Positions 56,101-62,800 are shown, counted from the first letter of the stretch. The stretch is 64,000 nt of DNA from Taeniopygia guttata (GCF_048771995.1 NC_133037.1:315001-379000), one strand, 5' to 3'. Made by a program: numbers and translations. The notes: generated by a model not told the origin, from the letters alone.

Positions 56101-58501
56101 CATATTTCAGCCTTAATTATCATCAAGAGTGGAGCTGTACCTCCTGGGGTGTCATACAAGATTGGGCTTGCTTGCACATGACAGAAGCTGGGGGCAACTG
56201 TTCCAGGAGTTGCTCTGGCTTGCCTCTTTGGGGCCATTGCACACCTCCTCTGAAAGAGCTCTCACACAAGCAGAGTGCTGGGGTCTCCTCCTCAAGGGCT
56301 CCAGTGTCACCCCACTCCATTCAGCAGAGGCTGAAGGGTGGCTCAAGGGTGAATTGGCAATCAGGAGAGGGGCTTTTTGTCCCATGCAGGGTGCCCCCAA
56401 GCATTCCCAGCAGCTCAGCCAGTCCTCAGGAATTCTTTGGATGTCTCTGTCTCTCCCTTCCTCCCTGTCCAAGGCTGGGTGCGTGGTGCTCCCAGTAAGA
56501 TGTCCCTTGGGCAGCCAGTCCCAGTCTGCCTGCCCGGAGTCCTTTACCAGCGCCGCAGCAGCCGCGCTGGTGCCGCCGTTCCCGTCACCGGCTGCTCCGC
56601 TCTGTGGCTGTGCACCCTTCGCTGCGGCTGTATTTCACCCCCGAGGCAGTTGTGTGTCAGTGCTGAGGACTGAGACGATGATTTATGACTGCAGAGTGTT
56701 TCATTAGTAGCTATTACTCAGGTTTTTCAGTTACCCAGTCTCCATATCCCTGCACACTGGAGGCTTTAAGATTCAGGCTGGTATATGAATGCTAGAGATT
56801 TAAACATTTTCCCCATCTGTTTTAAAAGTTATGTTGAATCACCCAGAACTCCTCTATTTTGATATAGTCTTCTGTAAAGCTTTCTCTTCTGGGAGTTTTC
56901 TAGCTGTCACATTACTCTATTTGCAGTCTCCCTGCCCTCACAGCGCTGCGTCTGAGCAGACGTCTGCCTCCCCCCATCCTTGTGGTGTTTGCTCATTCAG
57001 GAGGCTCTTGCAAAGTGTTTCAAGGCTACGTAAGCCAGCCCCGTGCATGTCTTTGGAATGGGTGGCTTTAGTCCCAGTGACCTGCCTCTCCATCTTATTC
57101 CCCTGTGGTGCACAGCACACAGGTGCCCTCCCCTAACACTGTGCTTGGTTCCAGTGTTCCTCTCTCTACGAGGAGTGCTACATCCTGCCATCCCAGCAGC
57201 TCAGCTCACAGGTGGGCTCCCAGGTCCAGGAAACACATCCACTCCTGGTGGGGGAGTGGAAGGTGAGTAACCCACCGACAGAACAAACACTTTTGGGTGT
57301 TGCTAACCATTAACACAGACCAGCACTGGATCAGCTTCGGCCAGCTGAAGAAGGCAGATCTGTGAATATGTTCTTGCATGATGAAGCATTGGCCTGGAAT
57401 CCTTCCTGGCTCTGTAACCCTGAGGCTGCAGTAAGGTCTCCCTGTAGAGCTTCTGAAAGCTGACCAAACCCAGCCCTCTTTGCCTCTCCTTGTACACCCA
57501 CTAATTGTTTTGTTAGCCCTCAGCTGCACTTGCTCCATCTGTCTCATAGTGGGGAGCCCCAAACTGGCCACAGTGCTCCGGGTATCCTCAGGAGTGCTGA
57601 ACAGAATGGAATGGCCACTGCCACTGCCCCAGCTGGGGCTCCTTGCCAGCAAAGCTGCTGGCTGTGTCAGGTAGAGGGAGGAGGGGCTCTTCTACTTAGA
57701 ATGTCTGTGCTCAGTAGGGGCATCCCTGCCATCAGGAGGGATAAAATGTGGAGGAAAACAAGAAGCAGGGTTTTCTTAGTCTCCTTTCTAAATTTTTCTT
57801 CAGATCCCTGAGAACTGCAGACCCAACATGGAAGAAGGAATTTCTCTGTTCTCCACCTTACTCAACAACAAGCACTTTCTTATCGTATTTGTCCATGCTC
57901 TTGAGCAACAGAAGGACTTTGCTGTCAGAGACAGGTATAAGCTTCAGAACCAAAGACTTGGCAGCTGGAGGAGACCAATTTATTCCTAACCCAAAGCAAT
58001 CCAGCAGAGTCTGGGTCTCTGTGTTTCAGTGGATGGTTGAGTCACACTTGCCTACACATTTCTGTTAAAGATGGATGGCCATAAACCCTGAAGAGCACTC
58101 ACTCATTTGGCTTACCAGTAAGAGTGTGCAAGCTGACCCGAGGCTCTGCATTACTGAATGAGGGTTGGAACTACTAACACCATTAAGGAGGCTCATGAAA
58201 ATTGTCTGAAAGACTGCCTTTGTGTGTTGGGTATTTTAGCGCCAGTCAGCAGTTCAGTCTCGTTGGACTGGGGCTTGAGTCCTGTATCATTCTGTGTTTC
58301 AGGTGTAACCTGGCCTCCCTGCTTACTATTGCATTGCATGGGAAACTGGAGTATTACACCAGCATCATGAAGGACCTCTTGGTGGATCTAATAGATGCTT
58401 CAGCTTCCAAAAACCCCAAGCTTATGCTGAGGAGGACAGAATCTGTGGTGGAGAAGATGCTCACCAACTGGATGTCCATCTGCATGTACAGCTACCTCAG
58501 A
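7706..58501 (+). CDS. PLXND1: Plexin-D1, 5' portion: 25 coding exons joined (gene continues past window end)
   Basis: Single-pass cell-surface receptor for class 3 semaphorins, chiefly SEMA3E. The family controls vascular patterning, axon guidance and cell adhesion through a cytoplasmic GAP for Rap/R-Ras GTPases. The exons at 7706-9061, 25361-25537 and on to 58303-58501 join in frame into 1530 residues, about four fifths of the roughly 1925 in human. Order seen: Leu-rich signal peptide (1 to about 41), Sema domain (about 43-550), PSI1 (about 563-605), PSI2 (about 727-758), PSI3 (about 862-905), IPT/TIG domains (about 914 to 1285), transmembrane helix (1293-1316), juxtamembrane coiled coil, then the first GAP segment ending after the LRRTES motif. 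Assignment to D1 rather than A, B or C plexins rests on near-identical stretches such as [21 protein letters not shown] and [18 protein letters not shown]. The GTPase-binding domain, C-terminal GAP half and stop lie outside the window. All introns are GT-AG except intron 2 (GC-AG). Confidence 0.96.
10737..10817. repeat. 35-bp direct duplication with 46-bp offset
   Basis: The segment starting CTACTGTGTCAC at 10737-10771 recurs without change at 10783-10817, with 11 bases between the copies. The identity of the copies implies a recent local duplication. It lies in intron 1. Confidence 0.9.
11073..11118. repeat. Long interrupted poly-T tract
   Basis: About 46 bases of almost pure T with a small TTCTTC interruption. 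This is a simple repeat or an antisense retroposon tail; no element body could be recognised. Such tracts are prone to sequencing length error. Confidence 0.9.
15127..15719. repeat. 30-bp minisatellite, about 20 copies
   Basis: A tandem array whose unit reads approximately CCTGAGTGCCACCACACACT followed by GCCTACCACA or GCTTACAGCA. Copies vary at two places (CCACC or CCAGC; TACCACA or TACAGCA), and one copy near 15440 has lost seven bases. Because the unit length is divisible by three, several frames on both strands stay open through the array. That explains long decapeptide-repeat reading frames, which are not genes. It lies in intron 1. Confidence 0.95.
20932..21061. repeat. T-rich (GTTT)n simple repeat
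   Basis: Imperfect GTTT/GGTTT/GTTTTT repeats over about 130 bases, ending in five near-perfect GTTT units. On the opposite strand this is an AAAC-type repeat. It lies in intron 1. Confidence 0.9.
25361..25537 (+). CDS. PLXND1: PLXND1 exon 2: Sema domain
   Basis: Codes residues 453-511 (59 codons, phase 0 on both sides), starting [14 protein letters not shown] and ending in GGLLK. It carries the VASVNNYT stretch with a glycosylation sequon. The acceptor is CTCTCCCCAG. The exon must end at AAG 25537, directly before GCAAGT, because the next exon continues the conserved protein in frame; this is a GC splice donor. Confidence 0.95.
25538..28340 (+). other. PLXND1: PLXND1 intron 2, GC-AG type
   Basis: The intron starts with GCAAGT instead of GTAAGT after a perfect AAG exon end, and finishes with CTCTCTACAG. 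Apart from the C it is an excellent donor match, as usual for GC-AG introns. Inside are a triple 38-bp repeat and an AT-rich stretch near 27435-27530 with TTAATTAA cores. No coding exon is recognised. Confidence 0.88.
26821..26934. repeat. Three perfect copies of a 38-bp unit
   Basis: Copies at 26821-26858, 26859-26896 and 26897-26934 are identical, starting GGTGGGAGGGAGGGG and ending GCAGATGT. The perfect identity implies recent expansion and likely length polymorphism. The G-rich half has runs of GGG and GGGG. It lies in intron 2. Confidence 0.95.
28341..28472 (+). CDS. PLXND1: PLXND1 exon 3: end of the Sema domain
   Basis: Codes residues 512-555 (44 codons, phase 0 both sides), beginning [13 protein letters not shown] and including [20 protein letters not shown], the closing part of the Sema propeller. 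The acceptor is CTCTCTACAG and the donor GTGAGA. Confidence 0.96.
28473..30213 (+). other. PLXND1: PLXND1 intron 3
   Basis: GT-AG intron (GTGAGA; TTGTTGTGCAG). It contains a short AGCTC pentamer repeat. I recognise nothing else. Confidence 0.9.
29848..29890. repeat. Short AGCTC-type pentamer repeat
   Basis: Degenerate AGCCT/AGTTC units pass into four AGCTC units. A simple repeat in intron 3. Confidence 0.75.
30214..30314 (+). CDS. PLXND1: PLXND1 exon 4: PSI domain 1, first part
   Basis: Codes residues 556-588 plus two bases of codon 589, beginning [15 protein letters not shown]. It holds the characteristic PSI cysteine spacing and the ADAYCGWC motif. The donor is GTAGGA (phase 2). Confidence 0.96.
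30315..30983 (+). other. PLXND1: PLXND1 intron 4
   Basis: GT-AG intron with acceptor CTGTTTGTTGCAG. No other feature seen. Confidence 0.9.
30984..31113 (+). CDS. PLXND1: PLXND1 exon 5: end of PSI 1
   Basis: Codes residues 589-632, completing the split Arg codon and continuing [12 protein letters not shown] with the last PSI1 cysteines, then leading into an IPT-like linker ([13 protein letters not shown]). Donor GTGAGT, phase 0. A second AG lies 13 bases into the exon, but its use would shift the frame. Confidence 0.95.
31114..31650 (+). other. PLXND1: PLXND1 intron 5
   Basis: GT-AG intron of 537 bases; the second half is AT-rich and the acceptor is GTCTAATATAG. No repeat recognised. Confidence 0.9.
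31651..31825 (+). CDS. PLXND1: PLXND1 exon 6: linker / beta-rich domain between PSI 1 and PSI 2
   Basis: Codes residues 633-690 plus one base. It contains [20 protein letters not shown] and YCSLLP, matching the plexin-D1 segment after PSI1. NGT and NIS are glycosylation sequons. Donor GTATGT, phase 1. Confidence 0.95.
31826..33286 (+). other. PLXND1: PLXND1 intron 6
   Basis: GT-AG intron (GTATGT; GATTTTCTCAG) of about 1.5 kb. No repeat or exon recognised. Confidence 0.9.
33287..33395 (+). CDS. PLXND1: PLXND1 exon 7: pre-PSI 2 segment
   Basis: Completes codon 691 and codes to residue 726 plus two bases. It contains [20 protein letters not shown] and FTIYDC, a conserved plexin block that precedes PSI2. 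Donor GTAAGT, phase 2. Confidence 0.95.
33396..34272 (+). other. PLXND1: PLXND1 intron 7
   Basis: GT-AG intron with acceptor TTGCCATTTCAG. No internal feature supported. Confidence 0.9.
34273..34375 (+). CDS. PLXND1: PLXND1 exon 8: PSI domain 2
   Basis: Codes residues 727-761: [15 protein letters not shown] followed by CVSNRSQC, the cysteine/tryptophan signature of the second PSI module. Donor GTGAGG, phase 0. Confidence 0.95.
34376..37176 (+). other. PLXND1: PLXND1 intron 8
   Basis: GT-AG intron of 2.8 kb ending in TTTTTGTACCTAG. No exon or clear repeat was recognised inside. Confidence 0.9.
37177..37284 (+). CDS. PLXND1: PLXND1 exon 9: linker after PSI 2
   Basis: Codes residues 762-797 (36 codons), [20 protein letters not shown] and on to LANATFSK. 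The acceptor is a tandem TAG-CAG, so the exon may start at 37177 (with the leading Gln) or at 37180 (without it); both keep the frame. Donor GTAAAT. Confidence 0.92.
37285..39071 (+). other. PLXND1: PLXND1 intron 9
   Basis: GT-AG intron (GTAAAT; CCTCTTCTAG). A small GGAGGAGGAGGAGGAAGG triplet run lies near 38700. Nothing else recognised. Confidence 0.9.
39072..39161 (+). CDS. PLXND1: PLXND1 exon 10: extracellular IPT-like segment
   Basis: Codes residues 798-827 (30 codons, phase 0 both sides): [20 protein letters not shown], then [10 protein letters not shown]. It aligns with the human GAALECSFG segment. Donor GTGAGT. Confidence 0.94.
39162..40002 (+). other. PLXND1: PLXND1 intron 10
   Basis: GT-AG intron with acceptor TTTTTTGTGTGCAG. 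No other feature supported. Confidence 0.9.
40003..40096 (+). CDS. PLXND1: PLXND1 exon 11: segment before PSI 3
   Basis: Codes residues 828-858 plus one base: [20 protein letters not shown], then [11 protein letters not shown]. The donor after ACAG reads GTCTGA, a poor match at +3 to +5, but it is the only GT that joins exon 12 in the conserved frame. Confidence 0.92.
40097..42509 (+). other. PLXND1: PLXND1 intron 11
   Basis: GT-AG intron of 2.4 kb with a weak donor (GTCTGA) and acceptor CTGGTGGCTCAG. A 13-base direct repeat (ATGGCTCAGGTGC/T) lies at about 40371-40396, and an imperfect duplication of about 45 bases at about 41640-41715. No exon recognised. Confidence 0.88.
42510..42673 (+). 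CDS. PLXND1: PLXND1 exon 12: PSI domain 3
   Basis: Codes residues 859-913, starting [18 protein letters not shown] with [10 protein letters not shown], the third PSI module and one of the most conserved plexin-D1 blocks; ends PPPEIRK. Donor GTAAGG, phase 0. Confidence 0.96.
42674..43412 (+). other. PLXND1: PLXND1 intron 12
   Basis: GT-AG intron of 739 bases. Its 3' end is formed by a CR1 fragment (listed separately) that stops about 30 bases before the acceptor. An imperfect duplication of about 45 bases lies at 42940-43015. Confidence 0.9.
43275..43382 (+). mobile_element. CR1 LINE, 3'-end fragment, sense orientation
   Basis: The stretch reading GGTCTAGTGGGAGGTGTCCC, then GATGATCTTTGAGGTCTCTT and CCGACCCAAAGTGTTCTGGG matches the conserved 3' terminus of avian/reptilian CR1 elements. 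It ends in degraded copies of the ATTCTATG-type terminal octamer. It is 5'-truncated, as is usual for CR1, and clearly diverged, so the insertion is old. It ends about 30 bases before the exon 13 acceptor. Confidence 0.9.
43413..43564 (+). CDS. PLXND1: PLXND1 exon 13: IPT/TIG domain 1, first part
   Basis: Codes residues 914-963 plus two bases: [20 protein letters not shown] opens a typical IPT fold, then LGRRFSDI and [14 protein letters not shown]. It is more GC-rich than its neighbours. Donor GTGAGT, phase 2. The acceptor is CTTGGTGCTGCAG. Confidence 0.96.
43687..43786 (+). CDS. PLXND1: PLXND1 exon 14: IPT/TIG domain 1, end
   Basis: Codes residues 964-997: [20 protein letters not shown], then [14 protein letters not shown]. 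The preceding intron 13 is only 122 bases. Donor GTGAGT, phase 0. Confidence 0.95.
43787..46779 (+). other. PLXND1: PLXND1 intron 14
   Basis: GT-AG intron of 3.0 kb with acceptor CCTTTGTTTTTAG. A short degenerate CTGT repeat lies at about 45104-45145. No exon recognised. Confidence 0.9.
46780..46919 (+). CDS. PLXND1: PLXND1 exon 15: IPT/TIG domain 2, first part
   Basis: Codes residues 998-1043 plus two bases: [20 protein letters not shown] with [18 protein letters not shown] and a glycosylation sequon NSS. Donor GTGGGA, phase 2. Confidence 0.95.
46920..47256 (+). other. PLXND1: PLXND1 intron 15
   Basis: GT-AG intron of 337 bases (GTGGGA; TGTCCTCACGCAG), GC-rich, with no other feature. Confidence 0.92.
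47257..47424 (+). CDS. PLXND1: PLXND1 exon 16: IPT/TIG domain 2 end and start of domain 3
   Basis: Codes residues 1044-1099 plus two bases: [40 protein letters not shown], then [13 protein letters not shown], which begins the next IPT fold. Sequons NKS and NIT are present. Donor GTGAGA, phase 2. Confidence 0.95.
47425..49327 (+). other. PLXND1: PLXND1 intron 16
   Basis: GT-AG intron of 1.9 kb with acceptor TTCCCTTCTCAAAG. A tiny GGGGCA hexamer run lies near 48920-48940. No exon recognised. Confidence 0.9.
49328..49418 (+). CDS. PLXND1: PLXND1 exon 17: IPT/TIG domain 3, core
   Basis: Codes residues 1100-1130: [20 protein letters not shown] and [11 protein letters not shown], closely matching the family. 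Intron 17 after it is only 143 bases. Donor GTGGGT, phase 0. Confidence 0.95.
49562..49837 (+). CDS. PLXND1: PLXND1 exon 18: IPT/TIG domain 3 end and linker
   Basis: Codes residues 1131-1222 (92 codons, phase 0 both sides): [33 protein letters not shown] and the highly conserved [20 protein letters not shown]. This is the longest internal exon in the window. Acceptor TGCTTTCAG, donor GTAAGA. Confidence 0.96.
49838..50751 (+). other. PLXND1: PLXND1 intron 18
   Basis: GT-AG intron of 914 bases, with a good polypyrimidine tract before TTTAG. No other feature seen. Confidence 0.9.
50752..50901 (+). CDS. PLXND1: PLXND1 exon 19: membrane-proximal extracellular domain
   Basis: Codes residues 1223-1272 (50 codons, phase 0 both sides): [20 protein letters not shown], then [20 protein letters not shown]. 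Donor GTGAGT at 50902, which is also the first bases of a 33-bp minisatellite. Confidence 0.96.
50902..51200. repeat. 33-bp minisatellite starting at the exon 19 splice donor
   Basis: Units of the form GTGAGTGCAGAGCTGTGGGG plus CACAGGGGTCCCA repeat about eight times, with variants beginning GCTGAGTGTGGAGCTG and two shorter (17-base) units. The first unit coincides with the true donor of exon 19. Further GTGAGT hexamers occur at 50985, 51035, 51101, 51134 and 51167. Confidence 0.93.
52126..52149. repeat. Poly-T tract (24 T)
   Basis: Uninterrupted run of T in intron 19. No retroposon body recognised next to it. Confidence 0.9.
53038..53067. promoter_or_regulatory. Perfect inverted repeat of TGATTAATCA motifs
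   Basis: Two 14-base arms (53038-53051 and 53054-53067) are exact reverse complements around an AA spacer. Each arm holds the self-palindrome TGATTAATCA, which resembles binding sites of homeodomain factors (PBX/HOX or POU type). It is equally able to form a hairpin. Function is inferred only. Confidence 0.35.
54008..54122 (+). CDS. PLXND1: PLXND1 exon 20: transmembrane helix
   Basis: Codes residues 1273-1310 plus one base: [20 protein letters not shown], then the hydrophobic [18 protein letters not shown], which is the main part of the single membrane span. Donor GTAAGG, phase 1. Confidence 0.97.
54123..55093 (+). other. PLXND1: PLXND1 intron 20
   Basis: GT-AG intron of 971 bases with acceptor TCCTCTCTTCCAG. 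AT-rich in the middle (54670-54950). No other feature supported. Confidence 0.9.
55094..55201 (+). CDS. PLXND1: PLXND1 exon 21: end of membrane span and juxtamembrane coiled coil
   Basis: Codes residues 1311-1346 plus one base: [20 protein letters not shown], then [16 protein letters not shown]. The membrane span ends at about residue 1316 and is followed by a basic stop-transfer stretch and a heptad-like helix. Nearly identical to mammalian plexin-D1. Donor GTAAGT, phase 1. Confidence 0.97.
55202..55862 (+). other. PLXND1: PLXND1 intron 21
   Basis: GT-AG intron of 661 bases with acceptor TCTTTGTATAAG. No other feature seen. Confidence 0.9.
55863..55975 (+). CDS. PLXND1: PLXND1 exon 22: juxtamembrane helix into GAP domain
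   Basis: Codes residues 1347-1384: [20 protein letters not shown], then [18 protein letters not shown], which begins the cytoplasmic GAP fold and is diagnostic for plexins. Donor GTAAGG, phase 0. Confidence 0.97.
55976..57154 (+). other. PLXND1: PLXND1 intron 22
   Basis: GT-AG intron of 1.2 kb with acceptor TGCTTGGTTCCAG. A small GC-rich patch with CpGs lies around 56540-56640. No exon recognised. Confidence 0.9.
57155..57262 (+). CDS. PLXND1: PLXND1 exon 23: plexin-D1-specific GAP-domain loop
   Basis: Codes residues 1385-1420 (36 codons, phase 0 both sides): [20 protein letters not shown], then [11 protein letters not shown]. The loop matches D1 better than the A, B or C plexins. Donor GTGAGT. 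Confidence 0.95.
57263..57803 (+). other. PLXND1: PLXND1 intron 23
   Basis: GT-AG intron of 541 bases; nearly half is an antisense CR1 fragment (listed separately). Acceptor AATTTTTCTTCAG. Confidence 0.9.
57455..57670 (-). mobile_element. CR1 LINE fragment, antisense to PLXND1
   Basis: The + strand reads like the reverse complement of the CR1 ORF2 3' part: CAAACCCAGCCCTCTTTGCC, TCTCCTTGTACACCC, TTGTTAGCCCTC, ACTGGCCACAGTGCTCCGGG and a following AGTGCTGAACAGA. It is diverged, with indels and no intact frame. The left and right limits are approximate. Confidence 0.75.
57804..57934 (+). CDS. PLXND1: PLXND1 exon 24: GAP domain
   Basis: Codes residues 1421-1463 plus two bases: [20 protein letters not shown], then [20 protein letters not shown]. 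Part of the GAP C1 segment. Donor GTATAA, phase 2. Confidence 0.97.
57935..58302 (+). other. PLXND1: PLXND1 intron 24
   Basis: GT-AG intron of 368 bases with acceptor TCATTCTGTGTTTCAG. No other feature seen. Confidence 0.92.
58303..58501 (+). CDS. PLXND1: PLXND1 exon 25: GAP domain with catalytic arginine motif
   Basis: Codes residues 1464-1530: [20 protein letters not shown], then [20 protein letters not shown] and [13 protein letters not shown], ending YSYLR. The double arginine in LRRTES corresponds to the arginine pair needed for GAP activity in other plexins. Donor GTAAGA. This is the last exon in the window; the next one should start with the family ETVGEPF motif. Confidence 0.97.
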
Positions 58502-59791
58502 GTAAGAGAACCAGTCCCTGCTGTGGTGGGTGCAGGGTCGCCTCTGTGTGCAGCAGGGATGAGGGATGCAGAGGATAGCCTAGGACCTAACACTTGCTAG
58601 CAATGCTACTCAAATGGTCACTAACGGTTGGCAAACTGAATGATTCAGGTGTAGGAAAGCAGCCTGGAGTTCAATTGCTTCTCCAGTTCTGCCCAGGATT
58701 TTGGTGAGCTTAGTCTTCGTGGCAGGCCAGAGCACGGATCAACATTTTCACTGTGGTTGAGGAGAGCCATAGGGGAGCTGAAAAATAACCAGAATGGCTG
58801 GAGGTTTTGGGGCCCAGCTGGTAATGTGTTGTTTCTGTGACCAGCTGGCACAGCCATGCTGACCAGTCAGCGTGAGGGCCGAGGGCACGGTGGCAGGGGC
58901 TGCTCTGTGTCGGTGCCCACTGGGGTGTGGGGCCTCTTGTGCAGAGGCATCCTCAAGAGGCATGCAGAGGCATTCTGCATAAATCCAAGCAGGAGGGGTG
59001 GGTGTCTGTCCCAGAAGGCTGATGGTCTTCTCTTGGTAATGAGCAGGAAAATGTTTGGCATCTCAGAGCCATCAGCAGTCCATCTGCTCTGTGCTTTATC
59101 TCCAACATTTGCCAGTTCTGTTTGGAATTCCCCAGAAGAATTGAGCAATAACTTAATTGATTCCACAGCAGTTAATTGGAGGATACCCCATTATACCCAC
59201 GGGAAGAGCCTTGAAAAAGCCTTTGAAAAAATCTCTTTTCCCAAAGTGTTCCACAGAACACAGAAGCAGTTCTATATTGTCTTCATACATATTGTGATGT
59301 CTCCTGATCCCAGAGGACCACTTTTTGTCCTAAAGCCAGTGGCTTTGTAGTTCATAATTTTTCATTCTAGCCAACACAGTTAGCCAGTCTAATAAAAGAA
59401 GAGTTACAGGAGTGGATGAGGATGCCTGTGCCAGTGTAGCCTAGCTATCCAGCCTGTAAGGATAGAAAAGGGGAAATTAGTAAAAGTTTTTCAGTCTTCA
59501 GATTTTGTGCCTGTAGTTAACCACTGGAGAAAAAAAAATGCTGATATTCCCTTTTGGGGAGGGGAGACCACATGTGAGACATCTGATCCAGCTCCAGCTT
59601 GTGCTAAAAATGGACATTGTGCAAGAAGGCTTTCTCAGGGAAAAAAAGAAAAAGAGGAAAGTGGAGCCTTATCACGTGGGCCTGAAGGCTTGAGCACATT
59701 ACACGGCTCACTAATGGTGAGGAGCTCCACACACATCACCGCTGCCCATTCCTGCAGGCTGTGGCCATCCCCAGGGCTGGGCAGTGCTGCT

Positions 59792-59820
59792 GAGAGCTGA
59801 GAGCTGAGAGCTGAGAGCTG
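59792..59820. repeat. GAGAGCT heptamer repeat, about four copies
   Basis: Perfect 7-bp tandem units in intron 25. Confidence 0.9.
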
Positions 59821-62704
59821 TGAACTGGCTTCCCCCTGGCCCACAGAGGGAGGATGAGAACAGGGTATGGTGGAGCAGGACTGTGAGGTCCTGTGAGGTG
59901 ACTGGGTTCTTTGCAGAAACGTTAGGCTGCTGGCTGAATGTGCATTTCCAGCCACCTGCAACAGGTTCCTGGCAGGGGCTAAGGCTATGCACTGGGTTTT
60001 CCATCCCCTCCAGGCCTTCCGTGTCCAGCCTGAAGCCATGGCAGTTCAGAGCATTGCTGCAGCCTCTTTCCCACCTCTGAAAGCAAATGCACAATGAAGT
60101 TGATTTCCAGGAGACTCTGATATCTCACATGCTCCACACTAAGGGTGGGATCAGAGGTGACACTGAGCTGCTCCTGAAATACAAAAAGGGAAAATAATTG
60201 ATCAGACAGGAATGTCTGGAGAGAAAATTTGTCCCAGGTGACACAAGCCCAGCTGTGCAAAGGGACAGGAGCTTTATCCAGATCAGCAGAGCTGGCATCT
60301 TCCCCACCACACAAATGAGGATGGAGCTACTGTGGTGGAACAGACAGCACCTCCTTCCACATGGCTGGTGTCAGCTCAGGGCTGTGATTTAAATGGCAGT
60401 GATAGCCAAAGGCCTCCCATGTGCCTTGTGTTCCTAAGGAGCAAACTCTGCTGCCTTCGGAGAGGCATTTCTTGGTTAAAAAGAAGGCTTGCCTGCCTGC
60501 CTGTAGCTCTGCTCTGTCAGACATGTGATGATGGGCCTGGTTTTCATTCCTGAATTATCCCCATTAATCACAATGTCTATTTGAAACAGCTGCTGTGAAA
60601 GTCCCTGCCGTTGTGCAGTGGAAAAATTCCAAGTGCATGTATTTTCCCTTGTAAGTCAACGCTACATGCTCAAAACATTTGTTTTGCATTAATGCTCTGC
60701 CTAACAGCCCGTCCGTTTGTGTTTTGGGGGAAAATGATTTGAAGGAGCTGTCTTCAGCTGGGAAAGAGCTTCTGGCCACAGGCATTCGTGGCCTGCACAT
60801 GTGGAGGGCACCTGAAGGCGACAGAGTCCACTGGCAGGGGCTGGGTCAGCGTGTGGGAGGTTGGGATGAGCTGCCAGGGGCTTGCTGCGAGGCACGGCAG
60901 CTCAGAGGTAGCTTGCAGTGCTTGCACAATCAATGCAGAGCTCTGTTTCTGCAGAACTGGGTGAGAATCGTAGATGAAATGGTCCACATCTCTACTTTGT
61001 GCTACAGTTTTGGTGGAAAAAGCTTTAACATAAAGCCTTCTCCATGAGCTACCATGATACAATTGTGCCTGGCTCCTAGCAGGGTTGGGGGGTTAAAGGA
61101 AAAGTAGGATTCTGGAATTCGGCTTTTATGTCTGGGTCCAAGCTTACCCAATTTTGCATGTGGGATGGAGGTTTGGTTCTTCGCAGAATGCAAACAGATA
61201 ATTGTCCCAAAATTAGCAGGCACTTGGGATAAGCAGCTGTTTTCTGTGCTGTTCCCACCCTAGGCTCACCAAAACATTTTGAAAATGGCTGTAGTGTGTT
61301 CCTGGGAGGACATCTATAATAACTTGTCAGAGTTGTGTTAATAGGGCAGCAGCATGTGAATCCAGTCTGTGCGCTAAACTTTTTTGTTTTCCCAAGCATA
61401 TAAAAACGAAGCCCTCCCACGCTCCGTGTGCGTGGAACAGTTCAAGTCCTGCCAGCCTGAACTGTGCTTTCCATTACTGCAGTTATTTCAGTGCCCTGGG
61501 TGGCTTTAAGGGCCCATAACAGTTCAGTCAAAAACGAAAATGAAGTCTCATTAAAATACATTCACAATAGGAGGAAAAAAAGGCCCCAGACTGTGTTTTT
61601 TTAAGTATTTTTTTGTCCTGAATCAGCACTGATCTCTTCTGGTTAAACTTCCTTTCTCCTAACTAGCCAAGTCCAAAGACAGTTTTGATTCCATTCCAGA
61701 TGAGTTTTCTGAACAATGCTGGAGGTTTCACAAGTTTGCCATTTTATCTCTAGTCCCTGCCTGCCGGCCCTTCTTTCCCCGCTTTAAAATTCTCTGTCTG
61801 ATTAGCACTTTTGCAGATTTCCATAACATCCCACAGTTCCTGAACCTGAAAGCCAAAAAGCCAAACAGAAATAGCATCTCGCCAGTGGAGCGCTGTCGCT
61901 GTGTCCCCTGTGGGCTGGCCTGGGCCACGTCCTGCCCGTGCACGCTGCAGTGGCTGCAGGGACCCCAGTGCGTGCTCCTGCGCTCCCAGGGCAGCCTCGT
62001 GTGAGCAGGAAGGTGCGTGGGGTCAGCCCTGACCTGTGCAGCCCATAAGAACTCCCGTATCAGTAGGACTCGCCCTTTTTAAATGTTTTTGGAGACACTG
62101 CAGTCTCCCTGTGGCTGGAGCTGCCCGTGGCAGGGGTGGGAAGGCTCCAGAGTTTAGCCTCAGAATTGTCCCTGCTCACATGTGACACAAACAGGGTTCC
62201 TGTTGGTAGCATGGCCAGTGTCAGAGACTGATGACCCCGTGTGCAGGGCCAGCCAGTAGTTTCTTGCAATTCGCAGTATGAGGGCAGTGGTACTGCAGCC
62301 CAAGGAGGTCTCCATGTCAGTGTTGGCCCCTTGCTATATCTTACTTCTGCCTTTCTCTACAAAATTAACTCTTTGTGTCTTCTGCACATTCTTCACTCCT
62401 TGCAATCCGCAGCTTCTCCACTTCCTGACTCCACACTTTCCTCTACAGTCTGAAAGCCATGCCTTCCTGCATTCCGGCACCCACAGCCCTGCTCTGAGCC
62501 CATTTTGTGCTGCCTGCTCACAGGAGCATTGCAGGAATCATTAGACCCCTGCAGCAGACCCAGGGAGCTTCCCAGTATTCATGAAGTTACCCTTGACAAG
62601 GAAGTGAGTGCCCTGCTGGCACAGACAGTGGCGTGTGCCCACTGGCAGCCCTGCTGTATCACCCTATCATCAACCGTGCCAAAAGCAGCGCATCCAAATT
62701 GACA

Positions 62705-62800
62705 TCGAACTAATTGCTTTAGCAATTAGCAATTTTATAGGGCAATTAGAATAAAAGAATCACCAAGTTTTAATTAAGAAGCAGATTGAACAGGATTTAG
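62705..62800. promoter_or_regulatory. AT-rich block with palindromic TAATTG/CAATTA sites
   Basis: A perfect inverted repeat, CTAATTGCT, TT, AGCAATTAG (62710-62729), is followed by two more CAATT cores (one a CAATTAG) and a TTTTAATTAAG motif within 80 bases. The TAATTG/CAATTA core is a classical homeodomain site. The cluster lies inside intron 25 and could be an intronic enhancer; conservation was not testable. Confidence 0.3.
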
